Source: Burkholderiaceae bacterium
Lineage (GTDB): Bacteria > Pseudomonadota > Gammaproteobacteria > Burkholderiales > Burkholderiaceae_C
Assembly (NCBI GenBank): GCA_019751915.1
Contig: JAIEMS010000018.1
Location: forward strand, 1 to 64,000
Direction: 5' to 3'
DNA: 64,000 nucleotides
Positions 47,308 to 56,018 of the stretch are shown piece by piece (position 1 is the first letter of the stretch; each line of letters starts with the position of its first letter). The notes beneath the pieces were generated by a model. The model was not told the DNA's origin and ran no database searches. It saw only the letters and a program-made list of their open reading frames with translations. A program made the translations under genes and the position numbers.

Positions 47308-47753
47308 GCTTGGCTAAGTTCTGTGGTGGCACTGCTGTAGCGTGTTGCCATGCCCCCATAGTTTCTGCGCAGGTGCTCTGCAATCCCGATCAGGGTTTTC
47401 ACCTAACAGAATTTATTTTACTAAACCAAATTTAATGGCTACTATGAATTCAATTTAGACGAATTTTCTTGTCATTGTTGAATTTATTCGAGGCAAAAAA
47501 TCTCCCATGAGAAGCAAAGCTTTTGCCCCGGTAGCCGACCCTCAAAGCAAGGCCACTGACCCTGACAAGTCTTGCACACACACCTGTATCGCTTCAAAGG
47601 CTTCCAGCCTCAGCGGCACTGTCGTCGGCCAAGGCATTTTGCTCAGGCCGTGTTGAAGGGGCATCCAAGCCCTCTTGGCATGGGATTTACCTCCCAACCG
47701 ATTCAAGTGTGTGATCCCTCTTGCCTTTTATAAAACTATTACGGAGAAGCCCT

Positions 47754-47804
47754 ATGCAGCCACATGAGCACTACGCATGCACGACATCTGGGAGAACACA
47801 CTGA
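47754..47804 (+). CDS. Possible 16-codon upstream ORF coupled to livH
   Basis: ATG at 47754, with ACGGAGAA 8 nt upstream, opens a short frame MQPHEHYACTTSGRTH that stops at TGA 47802-47804. That stop overlaps the livH ATG (TGATG), so ribosomes leaving the leader would be placed at livH. It contains three His codons but no run of Leu, Ile or Val, so it is not a classical branched-chain attenuator. Confidence 0.35.
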   Translation: MQPHEHYACTTSGRTH

Positions 47805-48679
47805 TGCTGGCCCAGTTTCTGCAATTCCTATTTTCAGGAATCACTGTGGGCGCGACCTATGCGCTCGCTGCCTTGGGCTTTACGTTGATTTACAACGCGA
47901 GCAATGTCATCAACTTTGCCCAAGGCGAATTCATCATGCTCGGTGGCATGTTGGCTGTCTTGTTTGCTCAGATGGGGTTGCCATTGCCTGTGGCCTTGCT
48001 GCTGGCCATTGCCATTCCTGCGGTGGTGGGCATCGTGCTAGAGAAAGTCGCTATCGAGCCGGTCAAAGGTGCCGAGCCTGTGACGTTGATCATCATCACC
48101 ATTGGCGCTTCGTTGGTGATTCGTGGTCTGGTGCAAGTTTGGCTGGGCAAGGGTACGCACGGTATGCCTGCCTTCTCGGGCGATGCGCCAATTCAAATTT
48201 TGGGCGCTACGCTGCTGCCCCAAAGCTTGTGGGTGCTGGGCGTGACTGCTGTGGTAGTGACTGGGCTGTGGTATTTCTTCAGCCGCACATTGACGGGCAA
48301 GGCCATGTTGGCAACGTCTTTTAACCGGGTCGCTGCTGAGTTGGTGGGCATCAACACCAGCTGGGTGCTGTTTATGAGCTTTGCCATGTCAGCGGCGCTG
48401 GGTGCGCTGGGCGGCATTTTGGTAACCCCCATCACCATGACCTCTTACGACGTGGGCATCATGCTGGGTCTGAAGGGCTTCGTCGCTGCCGTCGTGGGTG
48501 GTCTGGGCAACGGCTTAGGTGCTGTTCTAGGCGGTTTGCTGGTGGGTGTGCTCGAAGCCATGGGCGCTGGCTACATTTCATCGGCGTACAAAGATGCCAT
48601 TCCTTTCGTACTGATTTTGTTCATTCTCTTTTTTATGCCGCGTGGTTTGTTCGGCGGTAAATCGACCGACCGGGTGTAA
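47804..48679 (+). CDS. livH: Liv-type ABC transporter permease
   Basis: This 291-residue inner-membrane permease of the HAAT (branched-chain amino acid type) family opens MLAQFLQFLFSGITVGATYA and contains NASNVINFAQGEFIMLGGM and GILVTPITMTSYDVGIMLGL, family hallmarks. The ATG at 47804 has GGGAG 9 nt upstream and is preferred to an ATG at 47777. Within a phenylacetate cluster it probably helps import phenylacetate or a related aromatic acid; that substrate is inferred from context only. Confidence 0.92.
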   Translation: MLAQFLQFLFSGITVGATYALAALGFTLIYNASNVINFAQGEFIMLGGMLAVLFAQMGLPLPVALLLAIAIPAVVGIVLEKVAIEPVKGAEPVTLIIITIGASLVIRGLVQVWLGKGTHGMPAFSGDAPIQILGATLLPQSLWVLGVTAVVVTGLWYFFSRTLTGKAMLATSFNRVAAELVGINTSWVLFMSFAMSAALGALGGILVTPITMTSYDVGIMLGLKGFVAAVVGGLGNGLGAVLGGLLVGVLEAMGAGYISSAYKDAIPFVLILFILFFMPRGLFGGKSTDRV

Positions 48680-48681
48680 CC

Positions 48682-49614
48682 ATGCAAAAGAACGCTTATA
48701 TCGGCCTGGGAATTTTGGTCGCCATCTTGTTGGTGCTGCCTTTCGTCTTGCCCAACAGCTACTACATGGATTTAGCGATCCGCATGGCTATCAACGCCAT
48801 CATCGTCATTGGCTTGAATCTGCTGATCGGTTTTGCTGGACAAATCAGCTTGGGCCATGCCGGCTTTCTGGGCATTGGTGCTTATTCGTCAGCGGTGCTG
48901 CCAACACACTTTGGTTGGCATCCTTTGTTGGCCATGGGGGCTGGCGTACTCATCACCGCAGCCATTGCTGGTTTGGTAGCCCGGCCTATCTTTAAGCTCA
49001 AGGGCAACTATTTGGCAATGGCCACTTTGGGTCTGGGCATCATTATCAATATTGCCCTGCGCAACGAAGCCCAATGGACGGGCGGGCCTGACGGGATGCC
49101 CGTGCCTGCGATGGGTTTGTTTGGCTTTGAATTGACCAGCGATAAGCAATGGTATTGGGTCGTGGCCCTGTTGCTATCGGTCAGTGTTTGGGCATCGCTC
49201 AATTTGATTGATTCACCCTTTGGCCGCGCTCTGCGTGCCTTGCATGGCTCCGAAGTAGCTTCGCAGGTGGTGGGCGTGAATGTGGTGCGCTACAAAGTGG
49301 CTATTTTTGTGATGTCGGCAGTCTTTGCCAGCCTGATGGGCAGCATTACGGCCCACTACATGGGATTTGTGACCCCCACTTTTGCCGACTTCTTCCATTC
49401 GATTGAACTCGTGACGATGGTCGTGGTGGGTGGCATGGCCTCCGTGTTTGGCTCGATTGTGGGTGCGGTGCTCTTGACAGCCCTGCCACAAGCGCTCGCG
49501 ACGTTCGAGGGCTGGGAGACTGTGGTGTTTGGTGCCGTGTTGATGCTGTGCATGATTTTCTTGCCTAAGGGCTTGGTGCCCACGCTGGCAGCGAAATTTG
49601 GCAAAGGAGAATAA
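48682..49614 (+). CDS. livM: Liv-type ABC transporter permease
   Basis: This 310-residue second permease of the HAAT family has NAIIVIGLNLLIGFAGQISLGHAGF and the cytoplasmic-loop segment SPFGRALRALHGSEVASQVVGV that contacts the ATPase. It follows livH by 2 nt and precedes livG by 2 nt. With LivH it forms the transmembrane channel of the aromatic-acid importer proposed for this cluster. Confidence 0.93.
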   Translation: MQKNAYIGLGILVAILLVLPFVLPNSYYMDLAIRMAINAIIVIGLNLLIGFAGQISLGHAGFLGIGAYSSAVLPTHFGWHPLLAMGAGVLITAAIAGLVARPIFKLKGNYLAMATLGLGIIINIALRNEAQWTGGPDGMPVPAMGLFGFELTSDKQWYWVVALLLSVSVWASLNLIDSPFGRALRALHGSEVASQVVGVNVVRYKVAIFVMSAVFASLMGSITAHYMGFVTPTFADFFHSIELVTMVVVGGMASVFGSIVGAVLLTALPQALATFEGWETVVFGAVLMLCMIFLPKGLVPTLAAKFGKGE

Positions 49615-49616
49615 GC

Positions 49617-50378
49617 ATGGCATTGCTGGAAGTCAAAGACTTGTCGATCCACTTCGGTGGTGTCAAGGCCGTTCAGAACGTGTCGTTCAACATCGATGCG
49701 GGCATTGTTTATGCCGTCATTGGGCCTAACGGCGCAGGCAAAACCACCCTGTTTAATCTGATTACCGGGGTTTACAAACCTACCACTGGCGAAATCCGGT
49801 TTGATGGCGAGCCTATTCAAGGCAAGTCGCCCAACCAATTGGCCGAACGGGGCGTAGCGCGGACGTTTCAGAATCTGCAAATTTGCATGAACATGAGCGC
49901 CATCGAAAACGTCATGGTCGGCGCGCACCTGCGGCTTGACCGCAACTTGCTCAAAGCGGCCCTGCGCTGGCCCAGCCTGCGCAGCCGTGATCGTGAATTG
50001 CGCGCTGAGGCCGCCGAGTTAATGCGCTTTGTGGGTCTTGAAAGTTATACCAACGCACGTGCCGAAAGCCTGTCTTACGGCGTACTCAAACGGCTAGAAA
50101 TTGCCCGTGCCTTGGCAATGAAGCCGCGCATTATTTTTCTAGACGAACCGGCTGCCGGTTTGAACCCGAAAGAAACCATTGAGGTAGATCACTTGGTACG
50201 CAAGGTGGCCGACTCTGGCATTACCGTCGTACTGGTGGAGCACGACATGAAGATGGTGATGAACCTGTCTGACCGTATTTTGGTGCTCGATTACGGCAAA
50301 AAACTGGCCGAAGGCACGGGCGAAGAGGTTCGTAAGAATCCGGACGTGATTGCAGCATATTTGGGCGCTCACGCCTGA
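49617..50378 (+). CDS. livG: Liv-type ABC transporter ATPase
   Basis: This 253-residue ATPase has Walker A GPNGAGKTTLFNLITG near residue 40, an atypical signature ESLSYGVLKRLEIARAL (LSYG in place of LSGG, as often in LivG), Walker B PRIIFLDEPAAGLNP, and the switch His in VLVEHDMKMV. It lies 2 nt after livM and 13 nt before the hemerythrin-LivF fusion. The pair of ATPases would be LivG and the fused LivF. Confidence 0.93.
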   Translation: MALLEVKDLSIHFGGVKAVQNVSFNIDAGIVYAVIGPNGAGKTTLFNLITGVYKPTTGEIRFDGEPIQGKSPNQLAERGVARTFQNLQICMNMSAIENVMVGAHLRLDRNLLKAALRWPSLRSRDRELRAEAAELMRFVGLESYTNARAESLSYGVLKRLEIARALAMKPRIIFLDEPAAGLNPKETIEVDHLVRKVADSGITVVLVEHDMKMVMNLSDRILVLDYGKKLAEGTGEEVRKNPDVIAAYLGAHA

Positions 50379-50391
50379 GGGAGCGAGAAAC

Positions 50392-51702
50392 ATGGAAGCA
50401 TTGCGTATCATTTCTGAAGAGCACCAGAACTTCTGGCGCATCGCCATTACGCTGGAGCAAGTGGCCGATGAAATTGACGCTGGAGCACCGGTAGACCCGG
50501 TGTTTTTTCAGTCAGTATTTGAATACATCGAACAATTTGCCGACTACGCGCACCACCTGAAAGAAGATGATTATCTGTTTCGATTGATGCGCTTGCGCTC
50601 AGCCGAATCAGCATCTTTGATTGATGCGCTGCAAGAAGACCACCGCCAAGCCAGCCTCCATTTGGAAGCCATGAAAGCCGAGTTTGCCAACGCTTCTGCT
50701 GGCAACCAGAGTGCCTTGACGGAGTCCTTGCGCGACTATTGCCGCCGCCTGAAAACGCACATTCAAACCGAAGAAACCAAGGCAATGCCGCTGGCACGTC
50801 AGGTTTTGCTTGAGCAAGACTGGGCTGAAATTGACAGCAAATTTCTGGATAACCGCGACCCCGTTTTTGGCGATCAGGCACAAATCAGATTCCGCCAGCT
50901 CTACCACCGTGTGGTCAGTTTTGCCCCGGAATCGGTCGGTCTTGGTGCCCACAGCAGTGGTGTTTTGCAGGCCAATACGGCACCCGGCATGGGTGATGTG
51001 TTGCTCAAAGTCACTGGACTGGAAAGCAGCTATGGCCGCATCAAAGCACTCAAAGGTTTGAATTTAGAAGTGCGCCGTGGTGAAACCGTAGCGCTGGTGG
51101 GTGCCAATGGTGCCGGCAAAACTACCCTGCTGCGCACCCTGTCAGGGGTGCAGCCGATGGGGGCAGGGCAAATTGTCTTCGATGGCGCAGACATCTCACG
51201 GGTACGTTCTGACCAACGGATGCGCCGGGGCATTTGCCAAAGCCCTGAAGGTCGCCAGGTCTTTGGCCCGCTGTCGATTGAAGACAACTTGTACCTTGGT
51301 GCCTACACACAGCCCAAACACCAAGTCCCAGAAGACCTTGAAAAGGTCTATGCCATGTTTCCAATTCTCAAGGAAAAGCGCAAGCTTCCCGCTGGAACCT
51401 TGTCGGGTGGGCAACAACAGATGCTCGCCATCGGTCGTGCTTTGATGGGGCGACCCAAGCTGCTTTTGCTCGATGAGCCATCGATGGGTTTGGCCCCACT
51501 GCTGGTACAAGAAGTGTTCAACGTCGTCAAAGCCCTCAAGGCGCAGGGCATGACCATCATCTTGGCTGAACAAAATGCCTTCGCTGCCTTGGCTTTGGCC
51601 GATCGTGGCTACGTACTGGAAACTGGCGACATCATCCTAACGGGCAGTGGAAAAGATCTGATTCACAACGAGCAGGTGCGCGCAGCATATCTGGGAATGT
51701 GA
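50392..51702 (+). CDS. livF: Hemerythrin domain fused to Liv-type ABC ATPase (LivF)
   Basis: One uninterrupted 436-residue frame has two parts. Residues of about 1-145 are a hemerythrin/HHE four-helix bundle with candidate diiron ligands His11, His54 or His55, Glu58, His84, His123 and Glu127 or Glu128 (EEHQNFW, HHLKEDDYLF, EDHRQ, HIQTEE). Residues of about 203-436 are LivF: Walker A GANGAGKTT at 237-245, signature LSGGQQQML, Walker B LLLLDEPSMGL and the switch region EQNAFAAL, where LivF normally lacks a classical His. A GGGAG site lies 9 nt before the ATG at 50392. An internal ATG at residue 200 has no ribosome binding site, so a separate LivF is not indicated. Hemerythrins bind O2 or act as redox or iron sensors, and the cluster's epoxidase needs O2. 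Oxygen control of uptake is therefore a plausible inference. Confidence 0.85.
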   Translation: MEALRIISEEHQNFWRIAITLEQVADEIDAGAPVDPVFFQSVFEYIEQFADYAHHLKEDDYLFRLMRLRSAESASLIDALQEDHRQASLHLEAMKAEFANASAGNQSALTESLRDYCRRLKTHIQTEETKAMPLARQVLLEQDWAEIDSKFLDNRDPVFGDQAQIRFRQLYHRVVSFAPESVGLGAHSSGVLQANTAPGMGDVLLKVTGLESSYGRIKALKGLNLEVRRGETVALVGANGAGKTTLLRTLSGVQPMGAGQIVFDGADISRVRSDQRMRRGICQSPEGRQVFGPLSIEDNLYLGAYTQPKHQVPEDLEKVYAMFPILKEKRKLPAGTLSGGQQQMLAIGRALMGRPKLLLLDEPSMGLAPLLVQEVFNVVKALKAQGMTIILAEQNAFAALALADRGYVLETGDIILTGSGKDLIHNEQVRAAYLGM

Positions 51703-51709
51703 TTGCCCC

Positions 51710-51739
51710 TCAGAGAGGGCAGACAAAGCACCTCTCTGA
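51710..51739 (+). other. Hairpin after the hemerythrin-LivF gene
   Basis: TCAGAGAGG and CCTCTCTGA are perfect 9-bp arms around a 12-nt loop, starting 8 nt after the stop codon. No T-run follows, so it may protect the 3' end rather than terminate. Confidence 0.5.
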
Positions 51740-51774
51740 CCGATAAAAATTTCGGGCTACTCAAAGTTGCCACT

Positions 51775-51822
51775 CAACAGCCCCCAGTCTCCGACTTGAT
51801 CGAGATGGGGGCTGTTGGTTTT
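51775..51822 (+). terminator. Strong hairpin terminator between liv and paaN segments
   Basis: CAACAGCCCCCA (51775-51786) pairs perfectly with TGGGGGCTGTTG (51806-51817), and the loop can form a further TCTC/GAGA helix. The sequence GTTTTC follows. The T-run is short, so termination may be partial. Confidence 0.7.
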
Positions 51823-52007
51823 CTGCGCCTTGGTTTTGTATTTTTTGTTTCCCTAGATTCTGTGGTTTAAGGGTTTTCACCCATAAAAAACCGCCCATAA
51901 GTGATACACTTTTTCGAATCTATGTGATTTTTATGTGTTGTTTGCTGTGTCTGACAACACCCAACCCAGTGTCTTTATTTCAGGCTCAAGCCGTATTTGG
52001 AAAAAGC

Positions 52008-53675
52008 ATGTCTCATCCTTTGTTTGAAAAACACCACGCCACGCTGAACGGTGCCTTGCAAGCCATTGCCACCCGTGGTTATTGGGCAGCCTACACGGAA
52101 ATGCCCAGCCCCAAGGCTTACGGAGAGACCGCTGCTGAAGATGGCAAACGCGCCTATGAAGCACATCTGGGCCAAAATTTTGAACTCAACCAACCCGGTC
52201 AAACTGGTTGGACTGGCAACGAAGTCTCGCCTTACGGTGCCGCACTGAACGTGCGCTACCCACTGTGCGACCACGAAGTGCTGGTCGCTGCTGGTGTGGC
52301 TGCCATGAATGGCTGGCAGGCCATTGGCGCACAAGGTCGCACAGGTATTTGCCTGGAAATTTTGGATCGGCTCAACAAGCAAAGTTTTGAAATCGGCCAT
52401 GCCGTGATGATGACCACAGGCCAAGGCTGGATGATGGCCTTCCAAGCCGGTTCACCCCACGCACAAGACCGAGGCCTAGAGGCTGTGGCCTACGCTTGGC
52501 GCGAACAAAGTTTTGTTCCTACCGAATCGGTCTGGGAAAAACCCCAAGGCAAGAATCCAGCACTGGTGATGAAAAAGCATTTCGAGCTGGTGGGACGCGG
52601 TGTCGGGCTGGTGGTCGGCTGTGGCACCTTCCCCACTTGGAATACTTACCCCGGGGTGTTTGCTGCACTGTCAACCGGCAATGCCGTCATCATCAAGCCG
52701 CACAGCAATGCCATCTTGCCTGCGGCCATCACGGTACGCACCATCCGCGCTGTGCTGGCAGAAAACGGTATCGACCCTAACCTCGTCACGCTGTGCACCA
52801 CCGACAACCGCCAAACTACCCAAGCATTGGCGACCCATCCTGATGTCAAGTCAGTTGATTTCACAGGCAGCAATGTGTTTGGGCAGTGGCTGATTGACCA
52901 CTGCAAACAGGCACAGGTGTATGCTGAGTTGGCTGGTGTCAACAACATCGTCATTGACTCCACCAACGCTTACAAAGCCATGCTGGGCAATTTGGCGTTC
53001 ACGCTGTCGCTTTACTCGGGCCAGATGTGTACTACATCCCAAGCGATCATCGTGCCCGCTGACGGCATCGAAACCGATGAAGGCCACAAGAGCTACGAAG
53101 ATGTTTGCGCCGATCTGGCCAAAGCCGTATCACGCTTCTTGTCTAAACCCGAAGTCGCCTTTGCTGTGCTGGGTGCCATGCAGTCCCAAGCCACCACGGA
53201 TCGCGTTGACCATGCCAACAGTGGTCAATTAGGCCGTGTGGTGTTGGCCTCTCAAGCCTTGACCAACCCAGATTTTCCGGATGCACAAGTTCGCACTCCG
53301 GTGCTGCTGGCATGCGATGCTGCCGACGAAGCCGCCTACATGGAAGAGCGCTTTGGCCCGATTAGCTTGGTGGTCAAGGCCGCCGATACCGCAGCGGCCA
53401 TTGCCCTGTCCGAGCGTATTGTCAGTACCCACGGTGCCCTGACAGTCGGCTTGTATTCCACCCGCCAAGAAGTGATTGACGCTATGACCCAAGCGACTTG
53501 GCGCGGCAAGGTAGCGCTGTCTATCAACTTGACCAGCGGTGTGTTTGTCAATCAGTCGAGCGCTTTCTCTGACTACCACGGCACAGGTGGTAATCCAGCT
53601 GCTAACGCTTCTTACGCCGATTCGGCCTTTGTTGCCAATCGCTTTCGCGTGGTGCAACGTCGTTACCACGTCTAA
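52008..53675 (+). CDS. paaN: Phenylacetate degradation aldehyde dehydrogenase PaaN
   Basis: This 555-residue aldehyde dehydrogenase-superfamily protein is of the PaaN type: MSHPLFEKHHATLNGAL at the N-terminus, VGCGTFPTWNTYPG, VDFTGSNVFGQWL and the nucleophile Cys in LYSGQMCTTSQA, with the general-base Glu in VYAELAGVNN. It would oxidise the semialdehyde after ring cleavage of oxepin-CoA. Unlike E. coli PaaZ it has no MaoC-type hydratase domain, so ring hydrolysis needs a separate enzyme. The ATG at 52008 begins the family N-terminus; the frame before it is AT-rich leader. Confidence 0.92.
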   Translation: MSHPLFEKHHATLNGALQAIATRGYWAAYTEMPSPKAYGETAAEDGKRAYEAHLGQNFELNQPGQTGWTGNEVSPYGAALNVRYPLCDHEVLVAAGVAAMNGWQAIGAQGRTGICLEILDRLNKQSFEIGHAVMMTTGQGWMMAFQAGSPHAQDRGLEAVAYAWREQSFVPTESVWEKPQGKNPALVMKKHFELVGRGVGLVVGCGTFPTWNTYPGVFAALSTGNAVIIKPHSNAILPAAITVRTIRAVLAENGIDPNLVTLCTTDNRQTTQALATHPDVKSVDFTGSNVFGQWLIDHCKQAQVYAELAGVNNIVIDSTNAYKAMLGNLAFTLSLYSGQMCTTSQAIIVPADGIETDEGHKSYEDVCADLAKAVSRFLSKPEVAFAVLGAMQSQATTDRVDHANSGQLGRVVLASQALTNPDFPDAQVRTPVLLACDAADEAAYMEERFGPISLVVKAADTAAAIALSERIVSTHGALTVGLYSTRQEVIDAMTQATWRGKVALSINLTSGVFVNQSSAFSDYHGTGGNPAANASYADSAFVANRFRVVQRRYHV

Positions 53676-53688
53676 AAAGAGGCCACAG

Positions 53689-54486
53689 ATGGTTTACCAG
53701 CACATTCTGTTTGATGTTGCCGATGGCGTAGCCCGCCTCACGCTCAATCGGCCTGACAAAATGAACAGCTTCAACGCTGCGATGCACGCCGAGCTGCGCC
53801 ATGCGTTGGACAGCATCCAGACCCAGCCCGCTGTGCGGGTGCTGGTCTTGACGGGTGCTGGACGTGGCTTTTGTGCCGGGCAGGATTTGGCCGATACAGA
53901 AGTACGTTTTGTTCCCGGTGAAACTCCTCCCGATTTGGGTGATGTGGTCGAGCGCCACTACAAACCACTGGTGCTGCGACTGGCAAATTTACGTGTGCCA
54001 ACGATTGCCGCAGTCAATGGCATTGCTGCGGGAGCCGGTGCCAGTTTGGCTTTGGCCTGCGACATGGTGGTGGCAACGCAATCTGCAGCCTTTTTGCTGC
54101 CGTTTGCCAAGATTGGTCTGATTCCCGACACCGCTTGTTCTTGGTTGGTACCGCAGCGTTTAGGCCAAGCACGTGCATTGGGTTTGGCCATGACAGGCCA
54201 AAAACTTCCAGCGACCAAAGCGGCTGAATGGGGCTTGATTTGGGAGGCAGTGGCCGACGATGCCTTTGCCAACAGCGTTACCGCGTTGGCACAACAACTC
54301 GCCACCATGCCCACCAAAGCCTTGGTACGCACCCGCCAAGCAATGCAAGCGGGCCGCACCCATACGCTGGAGCAGCAATTGACCCTTGAAGGCCTGTACA
54401 TGCGTGAACTCGGTCGCAGCAGTGACTATGTGGAAGGCGTAGCAGCTTTTCTAGAAAAGCGCTCCCCCCGCTTTACAGGAGCATGA
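53689..54486 (+). CDS. paaG: 1,2-epoxyphenylacetyl-CoA isomerase PaaG
   Basis: This 265-residue crotonase-fold enzyme lacks both hydratase glutamates: AAGAGASLALACD replaces GGGCELAM, and KIGLIPDTACSW carries the Asp used by PaaG. It converts ring-1,2-epoxyphenylacetyl-CoA to oxepin-CoA and can also shift double bonds. The N-terminus MVYQHILFDVADGVARLTLN starts at 53689; the frame upstream shadows paaN. Its stop overlaps the paaH start (ATGA). Confidence 0.92.
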   Translation: MVYQHILFDVADGVARLTLNRPDKMNSFNAAMHAELRHALDSIQTQPAVRVLVLTGAGRGFCAGQDLADTEVRFVPGETPPDLGDVVERHYKPLVLRLANLRVPTIAAVNGIAAGAGASLALACDMVVATQSAAFLLPFAKIGLIPDTACSWLVPQRLGQARALGLAMTGQKLPATKAAEWGLIWEAVADDAFANSVTALAQQLATMPTKALVRTRQAMQAGRTHTLEQQLTLEGLYMRELGRSSDYVEGVAAFLEKRSPRFTGA

Positions 54487-56018
54487 GCATGGGCGGTAAT
54501 GCACTCCCTATTTCGAGCACAGTGGCAGTGATTGGTGCCGGCGCTATGGGCGCTGGTATTGCTCAGGTAGCCGCTGTGGCGGGCCACTCCGTACTTTTGC
54601 TAGACAACCGTCCGGGGGCGGCCCAACAAGCCATTGACGGTATTCGGGCACAACTGGGCAAATTGGCCGATAAAGGCAAGCTCACTGCCGAATCTGCCCG
54701 CGCTGCAGGCGAGCGCCTGTTGGCTGCGAGCACGACCCAAGAACTGGCGGGTGCCAGCTTGGTGGTCGAAGCCATCGTTGAGAATCTTGACATCAAACGT
54801 GCGCTGTTTCGTGAGCTAGAAGCCATCGTCGGGCCTGACTGCATCTTTGGCACCAACACATCCTCCATTTCTGTCACTGCCATTGGTGCCGGTTTGCAAC
54901 AGCCAAGCCGTTTGGCTGGTTTGCACTTCTTTAATCCAGCACCACTGATGGCGCTGGTCGAAGTGGTTTCGGGTTTAGCTACCGATGCGGCTGTAGCCAA
55001 CACTCTGTTTGCCACAGCCCTTGCTTGGGGCAAAACACCAGTACACGCCAAATCGACACCCGGTTTTATTGTCAACCGTGTGGCCCGGCCTTTTTACGCG
55101 GAAGGCCTGCGCTTATTGAACGAAGGTGCCGCCGATTGTTCGACCATTGATGCTGTCATGCGTGAGGCTGGCGGTTTTCGCATGGGGCCGTTTGAGCTGA
55201 TGGACATGATTGGGCATGACGTTAATTTTGCCGTCACGCGCTCGGTCTGGAATGCCTTCTACAACGATCAGCGTTTTCTGCCGTCGTTGATTCAGCAAGA
55301 GTTGGTCGATGCGGGTTTTCTGGGTCGAAAAACAGGTCGTGGTTTTTACAACTACCAAGACGGTGCCCAACGTCCTTTGCCCAGCACCGCAGCAGCCTGT
55401 GCCGTGCCCGACCAAATCGTGGTGTGTGGCAACGCACCGGCAGCAAAAGCACTGGCCGACCGACTCCAGCAGGCCCAAATTGCTTTTGAGCAAACCGAAT
55501 CTATCGACGGGCGCATTGCCCAAGCGGGTACGGCAGTGTTGTACGTGACCGATGGCCGCACCGCAACCAAACGGGCCTTGGACAGCGGCATCGCCCATAC
55601 TGTGCTGATTGATTTGGCACTTGACTATGGCCGGACTCCCCGTCTGGCAGCGAGCACAGCCTTGCAAGCCAGCACCGATGCACGCGACGCAGCCCTTGGC
55701 TTATTACAGGCAGCAGGCTGGTCAGTGTCCTTGCTCAAAGACACGCCCGGACTGGCCGTGATGCGCACCGTCGCCATGTTAGCCAACGAGGCCGCTGATG
55801 CTGTTCACCAAAGCGTTTGTGATGCGCCCGGCGCGGATGCCGCGATGCGCTTAGGTGTCAATTACCCCTGTGGGCCATTGGCGTGGGCCGACGCTGTAGG
55901 TGCCGCGCAAATTCACGCTGTGTTGGGCCACCTCGGACAGTTTTACGGTGAAGACCGTTACCGCATCTCACCCCTGATCCAGCAAGCCGTTTACGCCGGA
56001 AGAACCATTCATGCTTGA
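54483..56018 (+). CDS. paaH: 3-hydroxyadipyl-CoA dehydrogenase PaaH
   Basis: This 511-residue NAD-dependent dehydrogenase oxidises 3-hydroxyadipyl-CoA in the beta-oxidation-like half of the pathway. The Rossmann motif VIGAGAMGAGIAQVAAVAGH lies near residue 15, the catalytic HFFNPAPLMALVEVV near residue 155, and a 3HCDH C-terminal domain is followed by a second one (GAYGLNYPCGPLAWAD-like). The double 3HCDH domain is normal for PaaH. It overlaps paaG upstream and paaI downstream by a few bases. Confidence 0.94.
   Translation: MSMGGNALPISSTVAVIGAGAMGAGIAQVAAVAGHSVLLLDNRPGAAQQAIDGIRAQLGKLADKGKLTAESARAAGERLLAASTTQELAGASLVVEAIVENLDIKRALFRELEAIVGPDCIFGTNTSSISVTAIGAGLQQPSRLAGLHFFNPAPLMALVEVVSGLATDAAVANTLFATALAWGKTPVHAKSTPGFIVNRVARPFYAEGLRLLNEGAADCSTIDAVMREAGGFRMGPFELMDMIGHDVNFAVTRSVWNAFYNDQRFLPSLIQQELVDAGFLGRKTGRGFYNYQDGAQRPLPSTAAACAVPDQIVVCGNAPAAKALADRLQQAQIAFEQTESIDGRIAQAGTAVLYVTDGRTATKRALDSGIAHTVLIDLALDYGRTPRLAASTALQASTDARDAALGLLQAAGWSVSLLKDTPGLAVMRTVAMLANEAADAVHQSVCDAPGADAAMRLGVNYPCGPLAWADAVGAAQIHAVLGHLGQFYGEDRYRISPLIQQAVYAGRTIHA

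Larger units (their letters stand above)
47128..47753. other. 626-nt paaX-liv intergenic control region
   Basis: This region holds the divergent control elements of the phenylacetate cluster. From left to right it contains a 9-bp inverted repeat (47231-47263), a perfect 14-bp palindrome (47294-47307), an AT-rich tract with repeated GAATT motifs (47440-47490), a TATAAA at 47729-47734 and an ACGGAG ribosome binding site at 47741-47746. A 49-codon frame at 47507-47656 has no ribosome binding site. Confidence 0.6.
51703..52007. other. 305-nt intergenic region between LivF fusion and paaN
   Basis: It contains the two hairpins listed separately, then an AT-rich stretch (51838-51938) with the -10-like TACACT at 51905-51910. 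This suggests that paaN and the following genes have a promoter of their own. No -35 match or gene was found. Confidence 0.5.

Noticed and set aside
47327-47342. Sigma-54-like TGGCAC with GG-N10-GC spacing
   Set aside because: The -12 element reads TAGC rather than TTGC, no activator gene or upstream site is seen, and it is more than 400 nt from livH.
47507-47656. 49-codon frame in the paaX-liv spacer
   Set aside because: No ribosome binding site, no recognisable motif, and it lies inside what looks like a control region.
47754-47804. Leucine/isoleucine/valine attenuator peptide before livH
   Set aside because: The peptide has none of these residues and no terminator-antiterminator pair follows it.
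50989-51702. Separate LivF starting at the internal ATG of the fusion
   Set aside because: No ribosome binding site precedes this ATG, and the upstream frame is continuous with a strong site before the hemerythrin start.
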